Program-made: the position numbers and the translations under genes | Assembly: GCF_900104385.1 (NCBI RefSeq) | Contig: NZ_FNJA01000002.1 | Location: 434,001-498,000 of the forward strand | From: Rhodoferax sp. OV413 | Lineage (GTDB): Bacteria; Pseudomonadota; Gammaproteobacteria; Burkholderiales; Burkholderiaceae_C | Direction of reading: 5' to 3' | Length of the DNA stretch: 64,000 nt | The notes under the pieces: model-generated | What the model was told of the DNA's origin: nothing | Seen by the model: the letters and a program-made list of their open reading frames with translations, nothing else | Databases searched by the model: none | Part shown: positions 28,944-41,364 of the stretch, in pieces | How positions within the stretch are numbered: the stretch's first letter is position 1 | Layout of the letters: each line of letters opens with the position of its first letter

Positions 28944-29840
28944 ATGCAACTCAAGTGGCTGGAGGACTTTGTGGCGCTGGCCCAGACCCGCAGCTACACC
29001 CGCGCAGCCGAGCTGCGCCACGTCACCCACCCGGCCTTTGGCCGGCGTATCAAAGCGTTGGAAGCCTGGGCCGGTGCGCCGCTGCTGGAGCGTGGTAGCG
29101 GCCCGGTGCGGCTGACCACGGCCGGCGAGGGCTTTCTGGACACGGCCCAGCAAATGTTGCGCGGTCTGGACAGTTCGCGCGAAGAGCTGCGCGCCGCCGC
29201 CGGCCGCGAGGCCCGTGCCGTGACCCTGGCGACCGGCCGGACGCTGGCCTGCACCCTGGTGGCCGAATGGCTGCCGCGGCTGCAGCCGACGCTGCAGCAG
29301 GGTGAGGGCGAGCTGCGCATCCTGACCCGCGCGCTGGCCGAAACCGTGCTGCTGCTGGAGCAGCACGAGGCCGATTTCTCGCTGACCTACCACCACCCCG
29401 TTCTGGCGCTGCGCCTGGATGCGCGGCAGTTCAGCCACCTGACCCTGGCATCCGACAAGCTGGTGCCGGTGGTGCGCGCCGATGTCCAGGGCCAGGCCCT
29501 GCACGTGTTTGGCGACAGCGCCGTGCCGTACCTGGCCTATGCGCGCAGCCTGGCGCTGGGCCGCCTGGTCGAAGACCACCTGGCGCAGAACCGGCATGCG
29601 CCGCTGCTGCAGCGCTGGGTGGAGTGCGATTCGGCGGATGCGGTCTACCAGTACGTGCGCCAAGGCCAGGGTGTGGCCTGGCTGCCGTGGTCCATGGTGC
29701 ATGCCGACTGCAAGGCCGGCCAGCTGGTGGTGCTGGGCGATGCGCGCATGGAGGTGCGCTTCGATGTGCGCCTGTACCGGCCCAAGCGGCGCCTGGGCCC
29801 GTTGGCCGAAGCCGTCTGGCAGGTGTTCGCACGCCGCTAA
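28944..29840 (+). CDS. LysR family transcriptional regulator
   Basis: A 298-aa LysR-type protein with the N-terminal winged helix MQLKWLEDFVALAQTRSYTRAAELRHVTHPAFGRRIKALEAWAG and RLTTAGEGFLDTA, followed by a periplasmic-binding-like effector domain. ALRHVTHPAFGRRI is the hypochlorite/BenM-unlike subgroup seen in Burkholderiales. It is co-directional with the TctC-like gene 95 bp downstream, not divergent, so it may regulate that unit, but its own operator was not identified. Confidence 0.9.
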   Translation: MQLKWLEDFVALAQTRSYTRAAELRHVTHPAFGRRIKALEAWAGAPLLERGSGPVRLTTAGEGFLDTAQQMLRGLDSSREELRAAAGREARAVTLATGRTLACTLVAEWLPRLQPTLQQGEGELRILTRALAETVLLLEQHEADFSLTYHHPVLALRLDARQFSHLTLASDKLVPVVRADVQGQALHVFGDSAVPYLAYARSLALGRLVEDHLAQNRHAPLLQRWVECDSADAVYQYVRQGQGVAWLPWSMVHADCKAGQLVVLGDARMEVRFDVRLYRPKRRLGPLAEAVWQVFARR

Positions 29841-29935
29841 TCCGGCCTGAAATAGCACGGACTGGTGCTGTTTCGGCACCATCCGTTAGGGCGGCTGTCT
29901 GCAGAATCCAGTCCAACCTAACCAAGATGCCCACC

Positions 29936-30901
29936 ATGAAAACTTTGCTTCTTCGTTGCCTCGCGGCTGCTGCGTGCAGCGCCGCTGTGCTGGCCAGTGC
30001 CCAGACTGCCTACCCGGCCAAACCCATCACCATCGTCGTCGGCTACCCGCCGGGCGGCAGCACCGACCTGATGGCCCGCACCCTGGGGACCGAGCTGTCG
30101 ACCCGGCTCGGCGTGCCGGTAGTGATCGACAACGTGGGCGGGGCCGGCGGCAGCATAGGCGCGCAAAAAGTGGTGCGTGCCGCGCCCGATGGCTACACCT
30201 TGCTGGTCGGCGCGAACAACGAGATCGCCATCAGCCGCCTGGTGTCGGCCTCGGTCAAATACGAGATCAAGGACTTCACCCCGCTGGGCCTGATTGCTTC
30301 TCAGCCTATGCTGCTGGTGGCTTCGGCCAAAAGCGGGGTCAAGAACCTCGACCAGTTCATGGCCCAGGTCAAGGCCAACCCCGGCAAGTTCAGCTACGGC
30401 AGCTCGGGCGTGGGCACAGGCCTGCACCTGGCCGGCGAAATGGTCAAGGACCAGGGCGGCCTGTTCCTCACCCACATTCCCTACCGCGGCGTGGCGCCGC
30501 TGGTCAACGATTTGCTGGGCAGCAATATCGAGTTCGGCGTGTTTGTGCTGTCCAGCGGCCTGCCCTATGTCCAGAACGGCCAGATGGTGGCGCTGGGCAC
30601 CACCGAGCAAAAGCGCTCGGCCGTCACACCGCAGATCCCGGCGCTGGCCGAGAACCCCAAGCTCAAGGGCATCGACATCAGCACCTGGTTTGCGTTGATG
30701 GGCCCGGCGAACCTGCCCGAGCCGGTGGCCAGCCGGCTGAAGAAAGCCCTGGCCGAGTCGCTGCAATCGCCTGATCTGCGCAAGAAGCTGGAGGCCTCCG
30801 GCTCGGCCATCGCGCCTTTGAGCGTCGACATGCCCAAGTTCCTGGCCGAAGAGACGCTCAAGTACAAAAAGATCGTCGACTTCGCCAAGATCAAGGAATG
30901 A
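29936..30901 (+). CDS. Bug/TctC family periplasmic solute-binding protein
   Basis: A 321-aa extracytoplasmic receptor of the tripartite tricarboxylate type. The signal peptide ends VLASAQTA, followed by the signature YPAKPITIVVGYPPGGSTDLMAR and the AAPDGYTLLVGAN and SYGSSGVGTGLHLAGE ligand-loop segments. Such receptors bind carboxylates or amides in a two-lobed cleft. No TctA/TctB permease is nearby, so it is an orphan receptor. ATG 29936 is preferred; an ATG at 29927 is also possible. The stop overlaps the next start as ATGA. Confidence 0.93.
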   Translation: MKTLLLRCLAAAACSAAVLASAQTAYPAKPITIVVGYPPGGSTDLMARTLGTELSTRLGVPVVIDNVGGAGGSIGAQKVVRAAPDGYTLLVGANNEIAISRLVSASVKYEIKDFTPLGLIASQPMLLVASAKSGVKNLDQFMAQVKANPGKFSYGSSGVGTGLHLAGEMVKDQGGLFLTHIPYRGVAPLVNDLLGSNIEFGVFVLSSGLPYVQNGQMVALGTTEQKRSAVTPQIPALAENPKLKGIDISTWFALMGPANLPEPVASRLKKALAESLQSPDLRKKLEASGSAIAPLSVDMPKFLAEETLKYKKIVDFAKIKE

Positions 30902-31878
30902 GCATGCTGACCCCGACCCTGGCCTGCCCCGACATCAGCCCCTGGCGCGCCGGCAATACCGGCACCGAAGGTGTGTGGCAGTTCGACTCCGGCCAGCCCG
31001 GCCGCCATGTGATGCTCAGCGCCCTGGTGCACGGCAACGAACTCTGCGGCGCCTGGGCGCTGCTGGGTTTGCTCGAAGCCGGCTTGCGGCCGCAGCGCGG
31101 CAAACTCACCCTGGCTTTCTGCAACCTGGCGGCCTTCGACCGTTACGACCCGGCCCAGCCCGATGCGGCACGCTTTGTCGAGGAAGACCTGAACCGCCAA
31201 TGGGTGCCCGAGCGCATGGCACTGGGCGATACGTTGGAGCGCCGCCGCGCCCAAGCCCTGCGCCCGTTCGTCGCGCAGGCCGACTGGCTGCTGGACCTGC
31301 ATTCCATGCATGAGCCCTCGGCCCCGCTGCTGCTGACCGGCCTGCAGCCGCGCAATTTGGCTCTGGCCCATGCGATGCGCAGCCCGGCCCATGTGGTGGT
31401 TGATGCAGGCCACCAGGACGGCGTGCGCATGCGCGACTTCGGCCGTTTTGGCCAAGCGGACACGCCGGGGGCGGACGACGGCACGCGTTCCCTGCTGGTT
31501 GAGTGTGGACTGCACAGCGATCCGGCCAGCCGCGACCTGGCCCAGGACCAATGCGTACGCTTTCTGCACGCCGCGGGCACGCTGGACCCGGAGGCGTTGG
31601 CGCAGCAGTTGCCCGGTTGGCGCCTGGCCGATGCGCCGCAGCAGTGGGTGCTGGAAGTCACCGGCCCGGTGGTGGCGCGCAGCAAGGACTTCTGTTTCGC
31701 CGCGCCCTATACCGGCCTGGAATTGTTTGCCCAGGCGGGCACGGTGATAGGTTGGAACGACGGCGAGCCCGAATGCACACCCTACGACGACTGCGTGCTG
31801 GTCATGCCCTCGCTGCGCCAGCTGCGCGCCGGCGTCACCGTGGTGCGCTACGCGCGGCAACGGCTGTTGGTTGTGTAA
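30898..31878 (+). CDS. AstE/AspA-like zinc amidohydrolase
   Basis: A 326-aa M14-like carboxypeptidase-fold protein of the succinylglutamate desuccinylase/aspartoacylase family. Zinc-site motifs are HGNELCGAWALL, LLDLHSMHEP, and the catalytic LLVECGLHSD glutamate. The C-terminal part adds a beta domain. The family removes acyl groups from N-acyl amino acids. Translational coupling with the Bug receptor suggests a shared N-acyl amino acid or related amide substrate; that is inference. Confidence 0.82.
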   Translation: MSMLTPTLACPDISPWRAGNTGTEGVWQFDSGQPGRHVMLSALVHGNELCGAWALLGLLEAGLRPQRGKLTLAFCNLAAFDRYDPAQPDAARFVEEDLNRQWVPERMALGDTLERRRAQALRPFVAQADWLLDLHSMHEPSAPLLLTGLQPRNLALAHAMRSPAHVVVDAGHQDGVRMRDFGRFGQADTPGADDGTRSLLVECGLHSDPASRDLAQDQCVRFLHAAGTLDPEALAQQLPGWRLADAPQQWVLEVTGPVVARSKDFCFAAPYTGLELFAQAGTVIGWNDGEPECTPYDDCVLVMPSLRQLRAGVTVVRYARQRLLVV

Positions 31879-31886
31879 ACCTGTTT

Positions 31887-31954
31887 GCTATTGAATAGAT
31901 AGCTGCTGGCGCTGTTGGAATATGCGCTAGAGCCTGATTTTTCTTGAATTTCAG
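31887..31954 (+). repeat. Dispersed repeat copy R2 between convergent genes
   Basis: GCTATTGAATAGATAGCTGC, GCGC, 11 nt, GCGCTAGAGCC, then TTTTTCTTGAATTTCAG. Outer arms GCTAT and ATAGC can pair. The terminal TTCAG supplies the TGA stop codon (31951-31953 on the minus strand) of the small membrane protein that follows. Confidence 0.9.
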
Positions 31955-32142
31955 GGCGGCGTTTCAAAGCTGATGTTGTTGATCAGCATCAACCACATGA
32001 TGAGCGCCGGTATCACTACCGGCAGGGACAGGGCGCAGAACATCAGCGCTGTCATCAGGAACGCAGCAATATCGTTCCACCAGAGCAGCAGCAGCGCACC
32101 CAGGTCTATTTCCCAGAACCGTTGTTGTGCTTGATTTTTCAT
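31951..32142 (-). CDS. Small hydrophobic membrane protein
   Basis: A 63-aa protein, MKNQAQQRFWEIDLGALLLL at the start, with two predicted membrane helices (about 14-38 and 41-57). I do not recognise the family. The start is preceded by a purine-rich AAGAGGTCCACC, a convincing ribosome-binding site. Its stop codon lies within the dispersed repeat. The 200 bp to the next gene hold no other clear feature. Confidence 0.6.
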   Translation of the reverse strand: MKNQAQQRFWEIDLGALLLLWWNDIAAFLMTALMFCALSLPVVIPALIMWLMLINNISFETPP

Positions 32143-32345
32143 GGTGGACCTCTTGTCGGGCCAGTGTAGTCCGTTGTGCGGGACTTTTCAGCTTTGTTGG
32201 GCCGTGGGGGGCTGTCGGGAGCCGCGAAAAGAAATCATCGTCTATTTGATGGATGTACGGCGCGGCACACGCTTTACATTCGCTTGCACCGTGGCGCATG
32301 CTTTGAAAGCTGCCATGCCGGCAGTCCCAAGCAGAAGGGCACGCG

Positions 32346-34094
32346 ATGAACTTTCGGAACATGACGGTAAAAGGGCAGTTGACGTTTGCGTTTGGCCTGT
32401 TGGTGGCCTTGGTGCTGGGGGTCGCACTGGTGGCGGTGCAGGCCCTGGTCAATGCGCATGAAAAGTTCACCTTCTACAACGAGGTGACGGTGAAGCAGAA
32501 CCATCTGGTGGACGATGTCCGTGCGGCCATCAGTGCCCGGGCGATTGCCGCGCGCAACCTGGTGCTGGCCACTGAGCCGGCAGACCGTGAAATGGAATAT
32601 GCGGCTGCGGTCAAGGCGCACCATGCCACCGAGGAGTCCATGGCCCGGTTGAACCAGGCCCTCAAGGACAACCCCAGCCCGCTGGCCGGCGACGTGCGCA
32701 TGGTGGCTGAAATGGGCCGGATCGAATCGCTGTACGGGCCGGTGGCCTTGGCCATTCTCAAACTGGCGATGGAGGGCAAGAACGAGGAAGCTATCGCCCG
32801 GATCAACAAGGACTGCCGTCCGCTGCTGGTGGCCCTGGTGAAGGCCAGCCAGCAAGGGGGCGACAGCGTTTTGGACGAGGGCGGAGGCTACAACCAGGCG
32901 CGCGCCTTGCTGCTGCTGGCCAGTGCCTTGGCGATTGCGGCTGCGCTGGTGATGGGCTTTTTGATCACCCGTAACCTGGTGGGTGCGCTGGGCGGTGAGC
33001 CGCGGCAGGCGGCCGATCTTGCGCGGTCGGTAGCCCAGGGCGACTTGACGACGCCGATCCAGCTGAAGGTCGGCGATATGTCCAGCCTGATGGCCCAGCT
33101 CAAGCGCATGCAGGAAAGCCTGGTCGGCGTGGTCAGCACCGTGCGCCAGGGGTCGGACGGCGTGGCCACGGCCAGCGCCGAAATCTCCCAAGGTAACCAT
33201 GACCTCAGCAGCCGTACCGAGCAGCAGGCCAGCGCGCTGCAGCAGACCGCAGCGTCGATGGAACAGCTCAGCTCCACCGTGCGGCAGAACGCCGACAACG
33301 CCCGTCAGGCGAACCAGCTGGCCGTGAGCGCCTCCAGCGTGGCGGTGCAGGGCGGTGCCGTGGTGTCCGAGGTGGTGGAGACGATGAAAGGCATCAACGA
33401 CAGCTCGAAGAAGATCGCCGACATCATCGGCGTCATCGACGGGATTGCCTTCCAGACCAATATCCTGGCCTTGAATGCTGCGGTGGAAGCCGCGCGCGCC
33501 GGCGAACAGGGGCGGGGCTTTGCCGTGGTGGCCAGCGAGGTGCGCAACCTGGCCGGTCGATCGGCCGAAGCCGCGAAGGAGATCAAGAGCCTGATTTCTG
33601 CCAGTGTGGTCCGCGTCGAACACGGTTCGGCCCTGGTCGACAAGGCGGGCACCACCATGACCGAAGTGGTCGCCGCCATCCGCCGCGTGACCGACATCAT
33701 GGGCGAGATCAGCGCCGCCAGCAGCGAGCAAAGCACCGGGGTGAGCCAGGTCGGCCAGGCGATTTCACAGATGGACCATACGACCCAGCAGAATGCCGCG
33801 CTGGTAGAGCAGATGGCGGCAGCGGCCAGCAGCATGAAGGTCCAGGCGCAGGATTTGGTGGAAGCCGTGGCGGTGTTCAAGGTGGGCAACGGAGATACGG
33901 CAGCGGTTCCTCCTGCCCGCGCCGCGGCCGTGCCGCCGCGACCTGCAGCCGCGGCGCCGGTGCGAACGGTGGGGGCTGCTGCAAAGGCAAAACCGGCTGC
34001 AAAGCCGGCGACCTTGGGCGCTGCGCGGCGCTTGCCACTGCGCGCGGTGGCCACGGCCGGCGCGGGCAGCCAGGACGACTGGGCGGCATTTTGA
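32346..34094 (+). CDS. Methyl-accepting chemotaxis protein
   Basis: A 582-aa chemoreceptor. One membrane helix at about 12-32, a helical periplasmic domain (4HB_MCP-like; [15 protein letters not shown]), a second helix near 188-206, a HAMP region, and the cytoplasmic signalling domain with the hairpin tip [36 protein letters not shown]. The C-terminus has an Ala/Pro-rich linker ending DDWAAF, an xWxxF-type peptide like those that tether CheR/CheB. The ligand is unknown; no che genes are adjacent. ATG at 32346 follows GAAGGGCACGCG. Confidence 0.95.
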   Translation: MNFRNMTVKGQLTFAFGLLVALVLGVALVAVQALVNAHEKFTFYNEVTVKQNHLVDDVRAAISARAIAARNLVLATEPADREMEYAAAVKAHHATEESMARLNQALKDNPSPLAGDVRMVAEMGRIESLYGPVALAILKLAMEGKNEEAIARINKDCRPLLVALVKASQQGGDSVLDEGGGYNQARALLLLASALAIAAALVMGFLITRNLVGALGGEPRQAADLARSVAQGDLTTPIQLKVGDMSSLMAQLKRMQESLVGVVSTVRQGSDGVATASAEISQGNHDLSSRTEQQASALQQTAASMEQLSSTVRQNADNARQANQLAVSASSVAVQGGAVVSEVVETMKGINDSSKKIADIIGVIDGIAFQTNILALNAAVEAARAGEQGRGFAVVASEVRNLAGRSAEAAKEIKSLISASVVRVEHGSALVDKAGTTMTEVVAAIRRVTDIMGEISAASSEQSTGVSQVGQAISQMDHTTQQNAALVEQMAAAASSMKVQAQDLVEAVAVFKVGNGDTAAVPPARAAAVPPRPAAAAPVRTVGAAAKAKPAAKPATLGAARRLPLRAVATAGAGSQDDWAAF

Positions 34095-34226
34095 GCGGCA
34101 TCCACTGCGTGGGCAGACCGGGCTGGTAAAGTGTTTCAAAGTGTCAACACGTGGCGGTAGGCACCGAAATCCGCAGAGCGAATCTGCTACCCTTTATTTA
34201 CTTTTTATCCACCAGAAAGATGCGCC

Positions 34227-34547
34227 ATGTCCAAAGTCAACCAAGCCAGCATTGAGTCCCAAGAAAAATTGGTCAGCGACATCAAATCCGTGATTACCGA
34301 CGCCGAAGAAATGCTCAGCGCCACCGCTGACCAGGCCGGCGACAAGATCAGCCAGCTGCGCGCCCGCGTCAAGGCCCGCCTGGGCGATGCCCGCGAACGC
34401 CTGATCGATGCCGAAGCCGCGTTGATCCACAAAACCAAGGCCGCGGCCCGCGCCACCGACGACTACGTGCACGAGTCCCCCTGGACCGCCGTGGGCGTTG
34501 CCGCCACTGTAGGCTTGCTGGTCGGCCTGATCATTGGCCGCCGTTAA
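34227..34547 (+). CDS. DUF883/ElaB-YqjD family membrane-anchored protein
   Basis: A 106-aa protein with a long amphipathic helical region rich in Ala, Asp and Arg, and a C-terminal membrane helix WTAVGVAATVGLLVGLIIGRR. This is the ElaB/YqjD pattern, tail-anchored proteins that bind ribosomes in stationary phase in E. coli. It is the first gene of a trio with YqjE- and YqjK-like genes. A 132-bp upstream region follows the chemoreceptor gene and presumably contains the promoter. Confidence 0.9.
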   Translation: MSKVNQASIESQEKLVSDIKSVITDAEEMLSATADQAGDKISQLRARVKARLGDARERLIDAEAALIHKTKAAARATDDYVHESPWTAVGVAATVGLLVGLIIGRR

Positions 34548-34582
34548 GCGGCTACAGCCCTCGTCCCGGCAGCAGTCTGGCC

Positions 34583-34981
34583 ATGCGTAGCGCAGGCGGC
34601 GGCCCTTTCGCCGCGCTCAGAAGCATTCCCATCACCCTGCTGACCATGGCGCAGACGCGCCTGGAGCTGCTGGGCAACGAGCTGCTGACCGAAAAGAACC
34701 TGGCACTGCGCCAACTGGCGCTGGTGCTGGCCATGGTGGCCTGCGCTGGCCTGGGCCTGTTGCTTGCCGTGGTTCTGGCGCTCAGTCTGCTGTGGGAACA
34801 GCGGGTGATCGTGCTGTCGGTGCTGGCGGTGGTCTTCTTGGCGGCGGCGGGCGGCTGCTATGCAGCGCTGCGCCAATCCAGCCGGACGTCGGCTGGGGTG
34901 TTCGCCAGCAGCCTGGCTGAACTGCAAGAAGACCTGCGCCAACTCAAAGCCGCGTCCCAGCATGGCCAAAACCCGGATTGA
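34583..34981 (+). CDS. YqjE-like phage-holin-family membrane protein
   Basis: A 132-aa protein with two membrane helices (about 48-70 and 74-94). It belongs to the holin superfamily III/YqjE group (PF07332), chromosomal stress-related proteins in spite of the name. Position after DUF883 matches the conserved yqjD-yqjE-yqjK order. It overlaps the next gene by 20 bp. Confidence 0.85.
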   Translation: MRSAGGGPFAALRSIPITLLTMAQTRLELLGNELLTEKNLALRQLALVLAMVACAGLGLLLAVVLALSLLWEQRVIVLSVLAVVFLAAAGGCYAALRQSSRTSAGVFASSLAELQEDLRQLKAASQHGQNPD

Positions 34982-35291
34982 ACTGGCCCAGCAACGGGCC
35001 CAGCTGGTCGAGCGGATTGCCGCCCAGCGGGTCTTGCTGGCCCACGATCTGGCGCCCTTGCAGCGGGTGGGCCAGGCCGGCAACCGCGTGAGCAGCCTGG
35101 TGGGTGATGTCGTCGCCTATCTGGGCCAGCACCCGTTGGCGCTGGCGGCGGCACTGGGCAGCCTGATGCTGTTCAAGCCGCGTGCGGCCTTGCGCTGGGC
35201 CAAGCGCGGTCTGTTCCTCTGGCGCAGCTGGCGCGCAGTGCAGGTCTGGCAGCCGGCCATCTTGCTGGGCTTGCTGCGCCGCTTCATTTAG
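34962..35291 (+). CDS. YqjK-like protein
   Basis: A 109-aa protein starting MAKTRIELAQQRAQLVERIA, a charged helix followed by a membrane-proximal hydrophobic stretch LGQHPLALAAALGSLMLFKP. This resembles YqjK, the third member of the envelope trio. The ATG at 34962 lies inside the yqjE-like gene; a longer in-frame start lies further inside it and is unlikely. Confidence 0.75.
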   Translation: MAKTRIELAQQRAQLVERIAAQRVLLAHDLAPLQRVGQAGNRVSSLVGDVVAYLGQHPLALAAALGSLMLFKPRAALRWAKRGLFLWRSWRAVQVWQPAILLGLLRRFI

Positions 35292-35297
35292 CCAAGC

Positions 35298-35365
35298 GCT
35301 ATTGAATGTATAGCTGCTCGCGCTGGTTGTATCTGCGCTGAAGCCCTAAAACGCTTGAATTTCAG
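35298..35365 (+). repeat. Dispersed repeat copy R3 between convergent genes
   Basis: GCTATTGAATGTATAGCTGC, GCGC, 11 nt, GCGCTGAAGCCC, then AAAACGCTTGAATTTCAG. As with R2, the end of the element carries the TGA stop codon (35362-35364 on the minus strand) of the neighbouring gene, here the EamA exporter. Confidence 0.9.
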
Positions 35366-36294
35366 CGGCGCGGCGCTTCTTCTTTGGTGACCAGCCAGAT
35401 GCCGCCGCAGACCAGCAGCAAGGCCACGCCGTTCTTCCATTCCATAAAACTCTCGTCCAGGAACAGGGCCGACAGCAGGGTGCCGAATACCGGCACCATG
35501 AAGTTGAATACCGTGATCATGCTGACCCGGTTGTACTTCAGCAAAATCGTCCACAGCGAGAACGCCACCGAGGTCAGCGCCACCATGTAGAGCATCAGGG
35601 CCGCGGAGACCGGCGTGAAGGACTCCAGGTCACCGCCGGTGGCAAAGCCGATCAACAGCAGCGCCACGCCGCCGATGGCCAGCTGGTAGCCGGTCAGCAC
35701 CACCGAGTCCACCTGCTGTGAGATCTTTTTGCCGTAGATGCTGGCGGCCGACAGGATGAAGGCCGCTAGCACGATCGCGCCTTCTCCCAGCAGGCTGAAG
35801 TCGAAGCTCAGCAGGCCGGGGCGGAAGTTGACCACCATCACCCCCACAAAGCCGACCACGCAGCCCAGCACCTTGTTGAAGCTCAGCCGGTCGTTCTTGT
35901 AGATGAAGTGCGCGAGCAGCACGCTGAAGAAGGTGCCGGTGGCGTTCATGATCGAGCTTTTCACGCCGGTGGCATAGGCCAGGCCGATGTAGAAGAACAC
36001 ATATTGCAGGCTGGTTTGCGTCAGGCCCAGCAGGGTCATCTGGCCGAAAGTGCGCAGCTTGATGGCGAACACCGGCTTGCGGCTGATAACGGCAAAGGCC
36101 AGCAGCACCAGGCCGGCAAACGCAAAGCGGTAGCCGGCAAACACCAGCTTGGTGGGGATGTCGTCGGCGGCGATATGGAACAGCGCATAGCCATTCTTGA
36201 TCGCCGGGTAGGCGCTGCCCCAGAGCAGGCAGCACAGCGAGGCCAGGAGGAAGACCACCTTGCGGTGGGTGAAAACAGAAGGGCTTTGGGGCAC
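35362..36294 (-). CDS. DMT/EamA family transporter
   Basis: A 310-aa inner-membrane protein with ten predicted helices arranged as two EamA repeats. LLWGSAYPAIKNGY at the N-terminus and VFNFMVPVFGTLLSALFLDE in the second repeat are family motifs. Members export amino acids, nucleosides or other metabolites; the substrate is unknown. It ends in the repeat R3 and starts 61 bp after the uvrA stop. Confidence 0.9.
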   Translation of the reverse strand: MPQSPSVFTHRKVVFLLASLCCLLWGSAYPAIKNGYALFHIAADDIPTKLVFAGYRFAFAGLVLLAFAVISRKPVFAIKLRTFGQMTLLGLTQTSLQYVFFYIGLAYATGVKSSIMNATGTFFSVLLAHFIYKNDRLSFNKVLGCVVGFVGVMVVNFRPGLLSFDFSLLGEGAIVLAAFILSAASIYGKKISQQVDSVVLTGYQLAIGGVALLLIGFATGGDLESFTPVSAALMLYMVALTSVAFSLWTILLKYNRVSMITVFNFMVPVFGTLLSALFLDESFMEWKNGVALLLVCGGIWLVTKEEAPRR

Positions 36295-36355
36295 GGGAGA
36301 TCCGGATCAGGTTGAGCGCCCGCTGCGCTCGATGGGGCGGCAGCGGGGGCAGGGA

Positions 36356-39289
<2,934 letters not shown>

Positions 39290-39428
39290 AGTAGTGCCGG
39301 CTTAGGGGTAACCCGCCATGATAGACAATCGCAGAGTTTGTGCTTGCCTACGGTCTACGGTGTCCTGCGTGTCTCAACCCTCTGTCTCTATTTCCCCCAC
39401 TCCCGCCTCGCCTGCGGCGTCTGCTGCC

Positions 39429-40601
39429 ATGACGCCGCTGGAGCTGCGCTCCAGCCTGTCGCTGGCCACGATTTTTGCGCTGCGGATGCTGGGTTTGTTC
39501 CTGGTGCTGCCGGTGTTTGCGCTGGAGGCGGCCAAGTTCCCGGGGGGCGATGATCCGGCCAAGGTCGGCCTGGCCATGGGGATTTACGGGCTGACGCAAG
39601 GCCTGCTGCAGCTGCCGTTCGGCATGGCATCGGACCGGTTTGGGCGCAAGCGCGTCATCGTGCTGGGCTTGCTGCTGTTTTCGCTGGGCAGCTTCATGGC
39701 CGCCGTGGCCGATAGCCTGACCGGGCTGATGATCGGCCGCAGCGTGCAGGGCGCGGGCGCCGTGTCTGCCGCTGTGACGGCGCTGCTGGCCGACCAGACC
39801 CGTGATGTGGTGCGCACCAAGGCCATGGCCCTGGTGGGCAGCAGCATTGCGCTGATGTTCGCCTTGTCGCTGGTGCTGGCGCCGGCGCTGGCCGCCCTGG
39901 TGGGCCTGAACGGCTTGTTCGCCCTGACCGGCAGCCTGGCGCTGGCCGGTGTGGCGGTAGTGCTGTGGGTGGTGCCGACCGAGCCCTTGCAGCATAAGAA
40001 TCAGCCGCGCGGCAAGCTCAGCGAGGTACTGTCGCACGCCGGCCTGCTGCGCCTGAATTTCGGGGTTTTCGTACTGCACGCGGTGCAGCTGGCGATGTGG
40101 ATGGCCATACCGGCCTTGCTGGTGCAGGCTGGGCTGGACAAGGCCCAGCACTGGTGGGTGTACCTGCCGGCGGTGCTCGGCTCGTTTTTGGTGATGGGTG
40201 GCAGCCTGTTCCCACTGGAGCGCCGGGGCTATCTGCGGGCGGTGTTTTTGCTGGCGATCGGCTTGATTGGGCTGGTGCAGGTCGGCTTGTTCCTGCTGGT
40301 CGACACGCCGCAGATCAGCACGCTGGCCGGCTTGTTGTTCTTGTTCTTCTGCGGCTTCAATGTGCTGGAAGCCAGCCAGCCGAGCCTGGCCTCGCGCCTG
40401 GCGCCGGCCCATGTGCGGGGCAGTGCGCTCGGGGTGTACAACACTTTGCAGTCGCTCGGCTTCTTTGTGGGCGGGCTGCTCGGGGGGACTTTGCTGAAAA
40501 TATGGGGCCCGCACGGCCTGTTTCTGGCTTGCGGGCTGGCGATGCTGGCTTGGCTTGCCGTCGCATGGCCCATGCGGGCTCCGGCCAAAGTGACCGCATA
40601 A
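39429..40601 (+). CDS. MFS transporter, YajR-like
   Basis: A 390-aa major facilitator protein with 12 predicted helices. The loop 2-3 motif A is [50 protein letters not shown] matches the YajR-like drug/proton antiporter group conserved between uvrA and ssb in Burkholderiales. ATG 39429 gives a normal N-terminus; an upstream GTG near 39369 would add about 20 Ser/Pro/Ala-rich residues. The ssb start is 25 bp downstream. Confidence 0.9.
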   Translation: MTPLELRSSLSLATIFALRMLGLFLVLPVFALEAAKFPGGDDPAKVGLAMGIYGLTQGLLQLPFGMASDRFGRKRVIVLGLLLFSLGSFMAAVADSLTGLMIGRSVQGAGAVSAAVTALLADQTRDVVRTKAMALVGSSIALMFALSLVLAPALAALVGLNGLFALTGSLALAGVAVVLWVVPTEPLQHKNQPRGKLSEVLSHAGLLRLNFGVFVLHAVQLAMWMAIPALLVQAGLDKAQHWWVYLPAVLGSFLVMGGSLFPLERRGYLRAVFLLAIGLIGLVQVGLFLLVDTPQISTLAGLLFLFFCGFNVLEASQPSLASRLAPAHVRGSALGVYNTLQSLGFFVGGLLGGTLLKIWGPHGLFLACGLAMLAWLAVAWPMRAPAKVTA

Positions 40602-40626
40602 TCTACCCCCTCAAGAGGAATTCACC

Positions 40627-41178
40627 ATGGCATCCGTTAACAAAGTCATCATTGTCGGCAACCTGGGCCGCGACCCCGAAGTGCGCACCTTCCCCAGCGG
40701 CGACCGGGTGGCCAATGTCACCATTGCCACCACCGAAACCTGGAAAGACAAGCAAACCGGCGAACGCCGCGAAGCCACCGAATGGCACCGCGTGGTGTTC
40801 CGTGGAGGCTTGGCCGGTATCGTCGAGCAATACCTGCGCAAAGGCTCACAGGTGTACGTGGAAGGCTCAATCCGCAGCCGCAAATACAACGACGCAACGG
40901 GCATGGAGAAGTCGATTACCGAAATCGTCGCCACCGAAATGACCATGCTGGGCAGCCGCCAGGGCATGGGCGGCCCACAAGGTGGTCAGGGCGGAGGCAA
41001 TGACGGCGGCTACGACGACGGTGGCTATGACAATAGCCCGCCACCCGCGCGCCGCGCGCCTGCTGCAGCCCCTGCCAGCCGTCCCGCGCCGCCGCCCATG
41101 CAGCGCCCAGCCGCGCCAGCACCTGCGGCCCGCGCGTCCAGCGGCTTTGACGACATGGACGACGACATCCCGTTCTAA
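40627..41178 (+). CDS. ssb: Single-stranded DNA-binding protein
   Basis: A 183-aa SSB. The OB-fold spans about residues 1-110 ([26 protein letters not shown]), then a Gly/Asp- and Pro/Ala-rich linker, and the C-terminal tip DDDIPF that recruits partner proteins. The ribosome-binding site AAGAGGAATTCACC is strong. Placement beside uvrA matches the classic uvrA-ssb neighbourhood, here with the MFS gene between. Confidence 0.97.
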   Translation: MASVNKVIIVGNLGRDPEVRTFPSGDRVANVTIATTETWKDKQTGERREATEWHRVVFRGGLAGIVEQYLRKGSQVYVEGSIRSRKYNDATGMEKSITEIVATEMTMLGSRQGMGGPQGGQGGGNDGGYDDGGYDNSPPPARRAPAAAPASRPAPPPMQRPAAPAPAARASSGFDDMDDDIPF

Positions 41179-41207
41179 ACTGCAGCTCTGCCGCAGAGCA
41201 GCCGCTA

Positions 41208-41246
41208 AAAAACCCCGACAAGCCCGCCGCTTTCGGGGTTTTTTGT
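41208..41246 (+). terminator. Intrinsic terminator after ssb
   Basis: The arms AACCCCGA (41211-41218) and TCGGGGTT (41233-41240) form an 8-bp stem followed directly by TTTT. A smaller hairpin (GCTCTG/CAGAGC) lies just before it. Confidence 0.92.
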
Positions 41247-41364
41247 ATTCGGGGCACGGAACCTTTCCATTTTTCATGCAAATGGGGGATGCGAAACCAA
41301 GGCATAAGGCGCTGGAGTGCACGAATGATTGTGTCTGTTACATAAAGTAGCTAGCATGGGGTGA

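Noticed and set aside
28113-29882. A 589-codon minus-strand frame across pyrF and the LysR gene
   Set aside because: Both plus-strand genes are unmistakable; the antisense frame has no family features.
34583-34981. A phage holin, suggesting a prophage remnant
   Set aside because: The protein belongs to the chromosomal YqjE group in a conserved DUF883-YqjE-YqjK trio; no other phage gene is nearby.
39290-39428. A LexA/SOS box between uvrA and the MFS gene
   Set aside because: Expected from E. coli uvrA-ssb, but no CTGT-N8-ACAG pattern was found in this stretch.
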